From Auriscalpium vulgare (taxonomy: Eukaryota > Basidiomycota > Agaricomycetes > Russulales > Auriscalpiaceae): a stretch of DNA of 64,000 nucleotides. The notes under the pieces are model-generated. The model did no database searches and was not told the DNA's origin. It worked only from the letters and a program-made list of their open reading frames with translations. Location of the stretch: the NCBI GenBank assembly GCA_019915015.1, contig JAHBBC010000012.1, positions 1,116,001-1,180,000 of the forward strand, given 5' to 3'. The position numbers were made by a program, and so were the translations under genes. Of the stretch, positions 1-10,734 are shown in pieces; the first letter of the stretch is position 1; each line of letters opens with the position of its first letter.

Positions 1-829
1 GATGTCATAAGCCTCTGCGATAAGCTGCATGTCGCCGTACTCGATACCTGCCGGAGATAGTCAATCCCATGCAGATTGTATGCGCTGAGAAAAAATTACC
101 GTTGTGGACCATCTTCACGTAGTGACCAGAGCCGGATTCTCCCATCCAGTCAGCGCAAGGATCGGGGCCGACCTGAGCAGAGGTCTTCTCGAAAATCTCC
201 TTGATCGCGGGCCATGCGGCAGCGGAACCACCGGGCATGAGAGACGGACCGTAACGGGCACCCTCCTCGCCACCAGAGACACCGGAGCCGACGAACAGGA
301 GGCCCTTGGCCTCGAGCGAGGCAACGCGGCGGACGGTGTCGGGGTAATGCGAGTTACCGCCATCGATGATAATGTCACCCTTCTCGAGGTAGGGCTCGAG
401 CTGGGCGATGAAGTCGTCGACGGCAGAGCCAGCCTTGACGAGAAGGACGATCTTGCGGGGACGCTTGAGCTTCGCGGCGAGCTCCTGAATCGAGTGCGCG
501 CCCTGGATGTTCGTGCCTAGAACGAACGTTGGGTATATGCTTTTGCGGATGCGGGAGGAAACGACGCGTACCCTTTGCCTCATTAGCCAGGAAATGGTCG
601 ACTTTACTGGTGGTACGGTTGTAGGCGACAACGGTGAACCCCTTGTCGTTCATGTTGAGGATCAGATTTTGGCCCTGTACGCGAACGATTAGATTGAATT
701 AAAATCAAAAACGTACAACGCAAGCGTACCATGACGGCAAGGCCGATGAGACCGATATCTCCACTGGAGACGCAGTCAGAGCGGGCGCAGTGGGTACGGT
801 GCGCGGTGGACGTACGTAGGTGCAGCCAT
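1..829 (-). CDS. GND1: 6-phosphogluconate dehydrogenase, decarboxylating (5' part)
   Basis: Oxidative decarboxylation of 6-phosphogluconate to ribulose 5-phosphate with NADPH production, in the cytosolic pentose phosphate pathway. Exons read 829-816, 763-730, 674-572, 516-100 and 47-1, with canonical GT-AG introns; the gene runs off the left edge. The spliced N-terminus begins [19 protein letters not shown], the Rossmann-fold NADP-binding stretch. Downstream are [24 protein letters not shown], the substrate-binding [21 protein letters not shown] and [13 protein letters not shown]. The first two exons are only 14 and 34 nt, common for fungal GND. The start ATG is in frame only after removing a 52 nt intron. 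The family is certain; the catalytic C-terminal domain lies outside the window. Confidence 0.96.
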
Positions 830-1416
830 TGTGTTGAGGAGAGACTGGAGGCGGGGGAGAGCAATGATGGTCGGAGGGAAAGGAGATGGTGTCGATTGCA
901 TGCGATTAGGCCAGTTATATTTGGCCGGGCCGTACCGTGGGACGCTGTCCACGCCCGCTCCGGCGACACTGAGTCAGCCGCAGGCTGCCAATCGCGTTGC
1001 CAATCAGCGAACGTCCGTCTTCGTCTTGGTCCCTTCGTGCATCTTCCGAGCGAGCGCGCGCGGCCTGTAGCATCACGCACCCGTAAGCACCCCCCGCCGT
1101 GAGCTTGCGCCGGTTGCAGGAGGTGGCAGACAGCGCGAGCAACCGGCGTCCTACCCGATTAGGTGTCTCGCTCCGGCGCTGTTGCGCGGGTTTCTATGTT
1201 GTCTACCCGCCATTGAACGGTGTTCCCCATCCTCTCTTCTCCTACCCCATCCCGTCCGGCCGCTCCCGTCTTCATTTCGCCAGCTTTCTCCTTTCGTCGA
1301 CGCGTCGACGCGACAGCGCGCCACACAGCTAAAGCCGTCCCCGATAGGGGAGGTTTCCTGATCAGGAATATTGCCCTGGCTCTTCGTCCGCGTGCATCGA
1401 CATCACCGACGACTGG
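830..1416. promoter_or_regulatory. Divergent promoter region between GND1 and the OSBP gene
   Basis: A 587 bp gap between two divergently transcribed genes. No supported coding frame is seen; the overlapping short ORFs lack family motifs. It presumably holds both promoters and 5' UTRs. I see no obvious TATA box on either side, as is usual for housekeeping genes. Confidence 0.5.
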
Positions 1417-4095
1417 ATGAACTCCCCACCGCCCAAGAGAGTTCCCGTCCTCACGAATGCAGTGACCGCGTCGCCCGTGCAATACCCAGAGCCCAACACT
1501 GTCGTGTACGAGGGATGGGTCCTCAAGAAGAGGCGCAAGAAGATGCAAGGTTCGCACATATCTCAGCTTGATCAAGATAGCATCGTCTGACGTATGGCAT
1601 TGTCAGGTTTCGCTCGGCGGTACTTCGTCCTCTTCCAGTCCGGCCTCTTGTGCTATTCCTTTGAGCCCGGCAAGCCCTTTCGCGACCAGGTCATCGTTCC
1701 CCAGGCCGCCATATCCACCATTCGAGGGGCAAAGGACATCCACGTAGACACCAATCAAGCCACCTTCCACATAAAATGTCTCAACACAGAGGACTTCGAC
1801 GGCTGGATGGCAGCCTTCCGGTCTGTACAGAATATATGCGCTATGCTGCCCCTCAGCTAAAACCCAAGCAGTCAATTCATGGCGCCACCCGCGGATGGGA
1901 GATTGCTCAGTCGCAGGTCCTCCGTTGGCAGGGCCGGTTCGCGGATGAGCCAGACGAATAAGGCTGCCGTGATGCTGGAGGAGCTTGGCGTCGTGGGTGC
2001 ACTTTAATGTTGTATGCAATACGTGCTCACAAAGAACAGACTCTGACAGAGCTCGAGAACGCGGTTGAGGCCTGGCAGCAGGCTGATGTGAAGAAGGCTC
2101 AGCGCGTTCCTAGCGCGTCAAAGCTGAAGGCGGAGAAGGACAAGGTAAAGGAGGCAGCTAAAGAGTCGGGCTCAAAGTTTGGTTTGTTTCGGAAATGTAT
2201 GCTGTCACAATCTGCCTGTCGTCGCGGCTTTGTCGACTCACGAGCCCGTCAGCCCACAGTGCGGGCCACCACAGCCCACCCGAACCTACGCCGTCCGAGG
2301 AGAAACTGCCAACTCCGATCGAGACGTCCCCGCCACCCTACAATCGCGTCAAAGCCGCCCTCGCAGTGCTCAGATCCCAACACGCCGTGCTCGCGAACCT
2401 CATTCCCAACCTCGATAGCAACCCTCCGACCGTCCACGGCTCACCTCTCGCCTCCACCGCCGAGGAGGCGCACGACAGGAGCGCGACCCCTACGCGGAAC
2501 AACCGGTGGGGCTCCGTCGGACGTGTGGGCGGCGCACGCGCGTCCCTGGCTCCCTCCATAAGTGACAGCGGAAGCATCTGGTATGATGCTGAGGAGGCGC
2601 CGGAGGGGGCAATGGAGTTCCTCATCGACGAGAATCCCACGCCGGATACGCAGGATGTGACAGAGAGCAGGCTGATGGCGGGGTCCAGCGCCTCCGACAG
2701 CCACAGCAGCGACTATGACTCTGGTGAAGAACGTGACTTGGAGACGGACGACACGGATCCCGAAAGTACTTTGAGTGCGCAGGATGTCCCGCGCCGGACA
2801 CAACTACCAAGTGGGCCCGTTGGCGACGAGGGCAGCCTGTTTGCTGTGCTGAAGAAGAACGTAGGCAAGGTGGGATATACAACATCTTACGCGCTGAGGG
2901 TTGCTGACGCATTCTCAGGATCTCAGCAACATTTCGTTCCCGGTCACATTCAACGAGCCTTTGACGCTGCTCCAGCGAGCAGCAGAGGAAGTCGAATACT
3001 ACGATCTGCTCACAGAGGCAGCTCGCACCGAGGACCCGAATTTGCGATTATGCTACGTCGCTGCTTTCGCCGTGTCCGGCTACAACCACACCCGACATCG
3101 CTCCAGCCGGAAAGGCTTGTACGTACTCCATGTACTGTCCGCGCACTGTCGCGACTCACCTGCATGCCCAGCAACCCTCTTCTCGGGGAAACGTTCGAGG
3201 ACCCAAGGCTGAAGCTTGTCGCGGAGAAGGTCAGCCACCACCCTGTGATCCTCGCGTACCACGCACAGAGCGAGGACTGGGAGCTGTATGCAACGACGTC
3301 GGGAAAGACGAAATTCTGGGGTACGTGGCACACCGAGCGATGCCCGCGCGCTCCCGACAAATGACCGTTTTTGGCGCTTCTCCGCCTTCAGGAAAGAGTT
3401 TGGAGATCATTCCACTTGGCAGCAACCATGTGAAGATTGGCCAGGATCACTTCCAGTGGTGGGTTAACATATTTGTTTTCAGGTCGCGATACTCATGTGT
3501 TCGCAGGAAGAAGCCGTCGTCTTTCATGCGCAACCTCATGCTGGGTACGAAGTACCTCGAGCACTCAGGCAACATGGTCATCGAGAACCTGACGACCAAA
3601 GCGCGCTGCGTCGTCGAATTCAAAGAGAACGGCTACTGGGGCGCCCAGAACGAAGTCCACGGCACCGTATTCGCGCCCTCGGGCGAGGCGGCAGCGACGC
3701 TCGAGGGCAAGTGGGACGAGGCCGTCGCGCGCAAGACGAGCGCGTCGCACTACCAGGTGCTCTGGCGCGCGGCGCCGTTCCCGAAGGACGCGCCGCAGTA
3801 CTACGGCTTCACGGCGTGGGGCATTACCCTCAACGAAATCACGCGCGACCTGCGCGGTCGCATCCCGCCGACGGACTCGCGCCTCCGCCCAGATGTGCGC
3901 GCGCTCGAGGAGGGCGACCTCGACACTGCGGAGCACGAGAAGGAGCGCCTCGAGGAGGTGCAGCGCGCGCGCCGGCGCAACGGCCAGGACCGCCAGCCGC
4001 GGTGGTTCAAGCAGGTGGGCGACGAGTGGGTATATGTGGGCGGATACTGGGAGCAGCGCGCCAAGGGCTGGAAGGACGTAGAGCCGCTTTGGTAA
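1417..4095 (+). CDS. PH-domain oxysterol-binding protein (Osh type)
   Basis: Lipid-transfer protein that exchanges sterols or phosphoinositides at membrane contact sites. Nine exons (1417-1549, 1607-1820, 1911-1992, 2040-2196, 2253-2869, 2919-3118, 3172-3320, 3392-3458, 3507-4095) sum to 2208 nt, giving 735 aa. A PH domain covers about residues 33-116, starting YEGWVLKKRRKK and ending in the conserved Trp of DGWMAAFR. A Ser/Pro-rich linker of roughly 200 residues precedes the ORD. The ORD has NPLLGETFEDP and EKVSHHPVILAYHA, a variant of the EQVSHHPP fingerprint. An apparent frameshift at 1858-1860 disappears once the 1821-1910 intron is removed. Architecture resembles Osh3-like proteins minus a visible GOLD domain; the exact orthologue is not certain. 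Confidence 0.93.
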
Positions 4096-4772
4096 TCTTG
4101 GTTTTTGTCGGGACAACGCACATTATATCATACCTTATCTGCTACATCATACAGCATACAGGACTTATTCCAAATTTATTCACGCTGCTTTGGCTCCTCC
4201 GAGGTGTGGTCTTCAGACCTTTATGTTGATTCCTCGGCGAAGGTGAGTGCTTTATCCTGCGCACAATGCATGACGTGCTGAAGGCGATTTTTCCTTGCTC
4301 AGTAGGCGTGGCTAATCAGCTTGCACAGAAGTCCGCCGTCTCTGGTACGACGAATCTCATCCCGTACGGCGCGTGATTCAACGTCATCATCAGTCTCGGC
4401 TAAGATCGTGCAATTCTTGCCTTGCTGGCGATCCGTGAGCGCGTGAGCCGACGAACCCGCTTTCCCGCTCAGCGTCGCCGCCGCGCTTCTTCGCCGCAGA
4501 AGCCCTCGACGAAGATAAACGTGGCCCCGTGTCTCGTGTCGCAGTGCTCTCGCACTCTCGTTCTGTGTCGCCATTCATGCCGCCGTTTATCCGCTGTCCC
4601 CGTATCTTTTCCGCTATAGAGTGCTGGGAAAACGCAGCTCTCCGCTCTCTATTTGCTGGGAAAACACTCTGCTTGACCAGTGAAATGCGTCACTCTTATA
4701 ACGCGAGCTTTTGCTTCAGTGCAGCCAAGAGATCTATCTCTTTCTCCTGCAACTCCCCACGAGCAGCGCAAT
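4096..4772. promoter_or_regulatory. Promoter region of the beta-glucosidase gene
   Basis: A 677 bp gap between two plus-strand genes. I see no supported gene. The element gctgggaaaac occurs twice, near 4623 and 4657, about 110-150 bp before the ATG. This could be a repeated regulatory site, but I cannot assign a factor. Confidence 0.4.
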
Positions 4773-7700
4773 ATGATACCCGTTGCTGTTCTCTCGGTGC
4801 TGGCTGGGGCAGCTTCTCTTGTGGCCGCTCAGTCTGGTGCCTACGGACAATGCGGCGGGCAGAATTGGTGAGCCCTCCACCGCGGTACTATGCTGGGGTC
4901 GACTCGGAGACTGATGTGATTCAGGACGGGCGCGACAACATGCGTCAGTGGATGGACATGCACGTACTCCAACCCTTGTGAGTGCTGTCCAGTCATTCGC
5001 CTCCTCCGAGGACGTCGATCACATTGGTTCTTGTAGATTATTCTCAATGCCTCCCGGCCTCGTCGACTTCGACTTCTTTGAGTACCACGACGACCTCGAG
5101 CTCCTCATCATCGAGCTCTTCCTCGTCTTCGACCTCTTCCGCTCCACCTACTTCGACGAGCGCGCCAGGTACGCTTGACTTCGGCGATGTGTCTGGCATT
5201 GCTCAACGAAAGCCTTCTAGCCAACATTCCCACACAGTGGGCACAGGCATACGTAAAAGTATGATTCTATACTCACATCCCTCGCAGCGAGGCTGATTAT
5301 CATTGGTGTGCATAGGCTCAGGCAGCTGTGGCAAAATTGTCTCTTACTGATAAAGTGAATCTTGGCACTGGTATGTGCAATCATATCGCAATATACGATG
5401 AAGGCACTTACGCGAGATAAAGGTGTGGGTTGGCAGAAGGGTATGTCTAATTCCATTGCTTCCGAAGAGGCAGTCTGACCAGGACGCCAGGGAACTGCGT
5501 CGGAAATACCCCGGCCATCTCGTCCATCAGCTTTCCTGGCCTGTGCTTGGAAGGTGAGGCTGCAAAGATCATAACATCAACGAACCGTGCCTGAGAATTT
5601 GTGCAGACAGCCCACTGGGTGTGAGATATGCTGATCTTGTCTCTGCGTTCCCGCCGTGAGTGCAGTTTGCTTGAAAGCGTGTTTGTTCTCAACAACCCCT
5701 CTAGAGCTATCAATGTAGCCGCAACGTAAGCTAGCATATGACATCTCTTGGAAGTTCGCACTGAACGTGCATAGGTTCAATCGTTCGCTTATGCTCCAAC
5801 GCGGCTCTGCCATGGGCGCGGAGTTCCGCGGCAAGGGGATTCATGTCGCCCTCGGACCCATGATGTGATTTCATCATACTCTTCCATCTATACTTTACCA
5901 CTGACGTATTCGTAGGAATATCGCTCGTGCTCCGGCGGCAGGACGTAATTGGGAAGGGTGCGCTTCTTGTCTGGCCTGCTGTAGCGTCGAAGCTCAGTGC
6001 TTCTTTTGCAGATTTGGCGGAGATCCGTACCTCTCCGGCGAAGGCGCTTTTGAGACCGTCACCGGACTCCAGTCGGCCGGCGTGCAGGCCACCGCGAAAC
6101 ATTACATCAACAAGTGCGTGTTCTCCCGCTGATGGAGGTAAATGAGTAACGTCGAGCAACCAACCCCTAGTGAGCAGGAACATTCAAGAACGACAAGCTC
6201 GTCCAATGTCGATGATAGGTGAGTCATTTCCGTGCAGTTCCCGGTCTCAGTGTCTGACAAATGACCTGGTTAGAACGGTGCGCACACCGCCCCCTTGTGA
6301 TCTCATCAACACTGAGTTTGTTCCAGCAACATGAAATCTATGCTGCGCCCGTATGTCCACCTGTCCCCACCCCACGGTGGTTCCGTCTGAGCTGCTCCGT
6401 AGTTCCTCCGCGCTGTTCAAGCCAATGTCGCTTCGGTCATGTGCAGCTACAGTAAGTTGCCTCTATCACCTGATTGACTGAATTGACTGACTTCTTGTCC
6501 AGACCAGAGTATGTTAATCTCGCTTTCAGAGATATTCGGTGTTACTGACTTGGGCATTAAGTCAACAACAGCTATGCGTGCGAAAATGACAAGACATTGA
6601 ACGGCATTCTGAAGTCGGAATTCGGGTTCCAAGGATGTGAGCATTCCGATCGTTGATGCGCACAAGTCTGACTGATGTCTGTCTGGTCAAGATGTCATGT
6701 CAGGTTAGGACGCTGTGGCCAGTTGGTCGTCCTCCTACTCACCCTTCCCGAAAGATTGGTCTGCCACTCACTCTACTTTATCTGTGAACAAAGGACTAGA
6801 CGTGAATTATTATCTATAGCGAGACGAACGTTGACTAACCTTGACCTTCCTAGATGACCATGCCTGGAGATATTACGCTGGGAGACGGACAAACGTCAGC
6901 CTTTTGATCTTTCTTTGATCTGGACGGGCTATACAAGAACCCTTTAGCTACTGGGGACCAGTCTTGGTCGCTGCTGTCAACAACGGCTCTGTCACAGAAG
7001 CCCGCATAGACGTAAGCTCCACTTCATCGTGTTTTTTTCAGCGATAGCTGAATTTTCTCGGGAAGGATCTGGCTACGCGCATACTGGCCGCCTGGTTTGT
7101 GCACCACCTCGGCGCAAGTCTCCCTGGGACCTGACGCATTTGTAGGTACCTTGTGGGACAGGACTCAGGCTACCCCGCGGTCAATTTCGACGCGTGGAAC
7201 TCGGCCTCTTCCGTAAATCAACACGTCAATGTGCAGGGCGACCACGCTAGGTGGGGTTCTTGAGCACGAGTTAGACAAGGCCTATCGCTGACTTCGTCAT
7301 GCTAAGCCTCATTCGCACTATCGGCGCAGCGTCGACTGTCTTGTTGAAGAACACCAACAACGCCTTGCCACTCAAGGCCCCAAAGACCATCGCGATTATC
7401 GGAAACGGCGCTGCTGCGAATCCCGCAGGTCCCAACGCGTGAGATCGTCTCACTCACATACGCACACTACAGACTAAATGAACCCGCTGCAGAGCTACTG
7501 ATCGAGGTGCCGACGTCGGCGTTCTGGCCATGGGCTGGGGAAGCGGGTAAATGAAATTTCGTACCTGACACACCGGCCAATGCTGACACCCGGATCGATT
7601 GGCAGAACGGATAATTTCCCCTATCTCACTACTGTGAGCCAATTCGACCTTTGGTTTGGAAAGGCTCTCATGCTGCGCATAGCCACTCGACGCCATTACT

Positions 7701-8967
7701 AACAGGTCGAAGACCGATGGCACCACTGTGTCCTCCAGTACCGTTGACACCGACCTCGTCACCGCCGCATTGGTGGCGGCCGGAAAGGACGTGGCGTTTG
7801 TCTTCTTAACGGCTGATAGTGGAGAAGGATACATCACTGTCGAAGGGAATGCGGGCGACCGCAACGATCTCAATGCCTGGCATGCCGGGGTGAGCCCTTA
7901 AAAGCTAACATAATCTGACGTTACATTGACGTCGCGTTCAGGATGCTCTGGTGGCTGCCGTCGCAAAGGTCAACGCGAACACGATAGTGGTGGTGAATAG
8001 CGTGGGCCCGATCATCCTCGAGAACTGGATCAATAACGCGAATGGTGCGAAATCCCTAGTCTACCTCCTGTGCTGTCATTGACCCATATCAGTCACGGCC
8101 GTGGTCTGGAGTGGCCTGCCAGGTCAAGAAGCTGGGAACTCCCTTGTTGATGTCATATACGGCGCATACAACCCCAGGTCAGCTCATAATTTAAATCCAT
8201 ACTAATTGCTGAGTTTTCTTGCAGCGGGCGCCTGCCTTACACCATTGCGAAGAGTTCAAGCGACTACTCAGCGCAGGTCCTTTTCACCGCCAGCTCAGAC
8301 AGCAATATCCTGCAGATACCTTACTCAGAAGGTCTGATGGTTGACTATAGACACTTTGACGCTGTGCGTGTCCTTCGCAATTGCAAGTTCACTGACTCAC
8401 CTGATCTATACCAGGCTGGCATCTCCCCGCGATTTGAGTTCGGGTTTGGGTTGTCATACACAACGTTCAAATACTCGAATTTGAGCATCACAGGCTCAAT
8501 AGGGACCGGCACGCCACCGTCCGGACCTGGCTCGTCCTTGGACCCCTGGTCAGTCTCCCTCTACGTGAGTCTCGGACGTGCTGTATTTATCGAGTCGTAA
8601 GGTTGCATGACCTAGTGATCACGGTCGCTTTCACGATCGCCAACAACGGGACTCTCTCTGGACACGAGGTACGGCTTCAAGTCCGTCATAGCGGTTGTAT
8701 GATTCTGACTTGCATATATTGTAGACGCCGCAACTGTACACCTCCCCGCCTGCATCAGCTCAATCTGCTCCATACAACCTGAAAGGGTTTGACAACGTCT
8801 TCGTTCCGGCGGGGGGGTCTGTGTCGGTCTCCCTCCAGCTCTCCCGCTATGATCTCTCGAGCTGGAACGTGGTCACCCAGCGCTGGGAGATTCCGACAGG
8901 CACGACAGGTATTGCGGTCGGCGCAAGCAGTCGTGATTTGCGGCTGACAGGGTCGATCACGAATTGA
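4773..8967 (+). CDS. Secreted GH3 beta-glucosidase with N-terminal CBM1
   Basis: Extracellular enzyme releasing glucose from cellobiose and short beta-glucans. The start [19 protein letters not shown] is a signal peptide. It is followed by a CBM1 ([10 protein letters not shown], intron, [17 protein letters not shown], intron, YSQCLPA) and a Ser/Thr linker with about a dozen consecutive Ser. The GH3 domain then starts near 5320 ([14 protein letters not shown]). Recognisable pieces are [34 protein letters not shown], the two-exon VMS-DW motif bearing the nucleophile Asp (about 6707 and 6759), LDMTMPGD and [14 protein letters not shown]. The C-terminal fibronectin-like end shows [14 protein letters not shown]. 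The gene has roughly 20 introns, some exons under 40 nt; I have not fixed every junction. CBM1-GH3 fusion is known for white-rot extracellular beta-glucosidases. Confidence 0.93.
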
Positions 8968-9317
8968 CGAAGATGGAATGGTCCGGATAGAATCAGGACG
9001 GTCATATGAAAAATACGCGGCATATATATTGTGTAAACGGTAAAAAGATTTCTAGTCATAAGCGACAAGAGGCTGCAGGGTGAGGTGCTCGCCGACGTCT
9101 CGATGCACATGGGGAGTTGTCGAGACAGCTCGCTCGCTATCCATCGCCGTGCTGGTCCCAGCCGCCGTTGAGGATAACTGTGCCAGAGTTACGGCGTGTC
9201 GAAGAGTTATGTAAAGCTTAGGCTCGGAAAGGAGCTTCAACGCAGTTGGGCACAGGTCTCTCGAACAGAGGACTTGAGGCGGTGCACAGCGTGTTCGCAT
9301 GATGATGTTGGCAGACC

Positions 9318-9425
9318 GTCACTTACATCCCGCACCCAGTCAATCACCTCGTCGAGAACCATCATTCACATCGCATCACATTGGTTGGTTTGGGCGACGA
9401 GGACGCGGGGAAGAAATGAGCTAGG
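9318..9425 (+). pseudogene. Remnant of the duplicated membrane-protein gene (copy A)
   Basis: Retains the 5' segment (cttacatcccgcacc, then ctcgtcgagaaccatcattc) fused directly to the 3' segment (gggcgacgaggacgcgg). The whole transmembrane-coding middle present in the copies at 11 kb and 31 kb is missing. It cannot encode a product. It shows that copy A underwent an internal deletion. Confidence 0.65.
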
Positions 9426-9759
9426 CTGTGGCTCGAGGGGCAGATAAGCACCACTGCGAGCGAGAGATGGGTGCGCCGACGGACGTCACTTGTTTGTACA
9501 ACCAACATACTACATGAGCTTGAACAAGCTACATGCACACGTCTCCCGAGTCAGTGACAATGGCCAGAATCAACGCAGGCCGCAGTAAGTACGAGGCACT
9601 CGGCAGAGGACCGTGACCCTTAAGCTTGGAAAGTCCCGAGTCTTCCGGACGGTCATTATTGTCTGAGTGGGACAGTGAGCTGAACAGCCTGGACCGAAAA
9701 ACGAAAGCCCTTGATTGAACGCGTACAAGTCGTCAGATGGCCGTCGAGGTGGAAGAAGT

Positions 9760-10122
9760 GGCGACCAATCGCGCTGAGGGCGCTTCGTGACTCCGACGCG
9801 TCAAGCGAGCGGCCAGCGTCCTCTCGCCGTCCTCGCTCATCGCATCGATCGCTGGCTACACATGCATGTCAAGGGAAAAATGACTGCTCTTAGATTACCC
9901 CTCCTTACCCGCAGCTTCTCCAAAACCTTGCTCTTGTCCGGGAACGCCTCAACAATCGGCCGCTGACATTGGCTGAGAAGATCCTCTACAGCCATCTGCT
10001 CCATCCTACCAAAGATCTCGGCGCAGATGGCATCGTCAGAGGTGAGACGTATCTCCAGCTCCGCCCAGAGAGGGTCGCCATGCAGGACACGTCCGCACAG
10101 TGAGTTTTCACCGAGTCCGACA
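9760..10122 (+). pseudogene. Duplicated 5' end of the aconitase gene
   Basis: Matches 11930-12290, the presequence exon of the intact aconitase gene. In the presequence frame a stop (TCT TAG near 9893) replaces TCT TCG of the intact copy. The stretch encoding [14 protein letters not shown] and [18 protein letters not shown] is still readable. After CAQ the intron donor gtgagttttcac is kept, but the DNA then switches to xylanase sequence, so no downstream aconitase exon follows. Confidence 0.8.
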
Positions 10123-10693
10123 ACTGCGGCAACTTTGTTGCCGGCAAGGGTAACGGGTTGGAACCAGGCTGGCTCCTCGGGTGCGTTGGCTGGGGCATGG
10201 CCGGGGTTCTTCAACGTCCGTCCTGAAACTTCCACTGCACAGCTCGATCTCGTACTGCGCCAGCTACAGCCCCTCTGGCAACTCGTACCTGTCGGTGTAC
10301 GGCCGGACGAAGAGCCCGCTCGTCGAGTACTACAACCTCGAAAGCTACGGCACGTACAACCCTGCCTCGTCGCTGACTTACAAGGGCACGCTGACTACCG
10401 ACGGCGCGTAAGTGCAGTTCCTCCTGTCATACGAACTCAGAGCTCACTCTCGCCACAGTACGTACAACATCTATGAGGGAACTCGCACCAACGCGCCATC
10501 AATTGAATGCACGCAGACCTTCTACCAGGTGAGCAGGCTTGAATGGCGATTGGGCATGAGACTGACGCTACCTCAAGTACTGGAACATCCGCCAGAGCAA
10601 GCGCTCAAGCGGCACCGTTACCTTCGCCAACCACGTAAAAGCTTGGGCCTCGCATAGCCTGAAACTGGGCACGCAAAACTATCAGATTGTTCC
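10123..10693 (+). pseudogene. Truncated GH11 xylanase remnant
   Basis: Homologous to the two intact xylanases at 41-45 kb: CGNFVAGKG, then [33 protein letters not shown], an intron, TYNIYEGTRTNAPSIE, an intron, [19 protein letters not shown] and LGTQNYQIV. It lacks the signal-peptide exon. It has a few extra bases after GGCAAGGG that shift the GWNPGSS frame, a Tyr/Ser to Cys-type change (SYCASY), and stops at NYQIV before the ATEGYQSSG segment carrying the acid/base Glu. The 5' side is fused to aconitase intron sequence. It cannot make an active enzyme. Confidence 0.85.
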
Positions 10694-10734
10694 GTCCCAA
10701 CCACCGTGCCATGCGGCAGGTAAATATTGCTAGA

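Larger units (their letters stand above)
9184..10122 (+). repeat. Segmental duplication copy A (degenerate)
   Basis: Collinear with 10735-12290 (copy B). Shared blocks include the acggcgtgtcgaag stretch, the membrane-protein gene ends, the block from gtgcgccgacggacgtcact, and the aconitase 5' end. Relative to B it carries a large internal deletion (most of the membrane-protein gene) and many point changes. It ends inside what is aconitase intron 1 in copy B, at the junction with GH11 sequence near 10122. Confidence 0.8.

Noticed and set aside
1830..1962. Apparent frameshift and stop in the OSBP gene after the PH domain
   Set aside because: Removing a GT-AG intron (1821-1910) restores FRRRSSVGRAG and closes the whole CDS in frame.
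3495..4229. 244 aa Arg/Gly-rich ORF overlapping the OSBP 3' exon
   Set aside because: Alternate-frame shadow of the GC-rich last exon.
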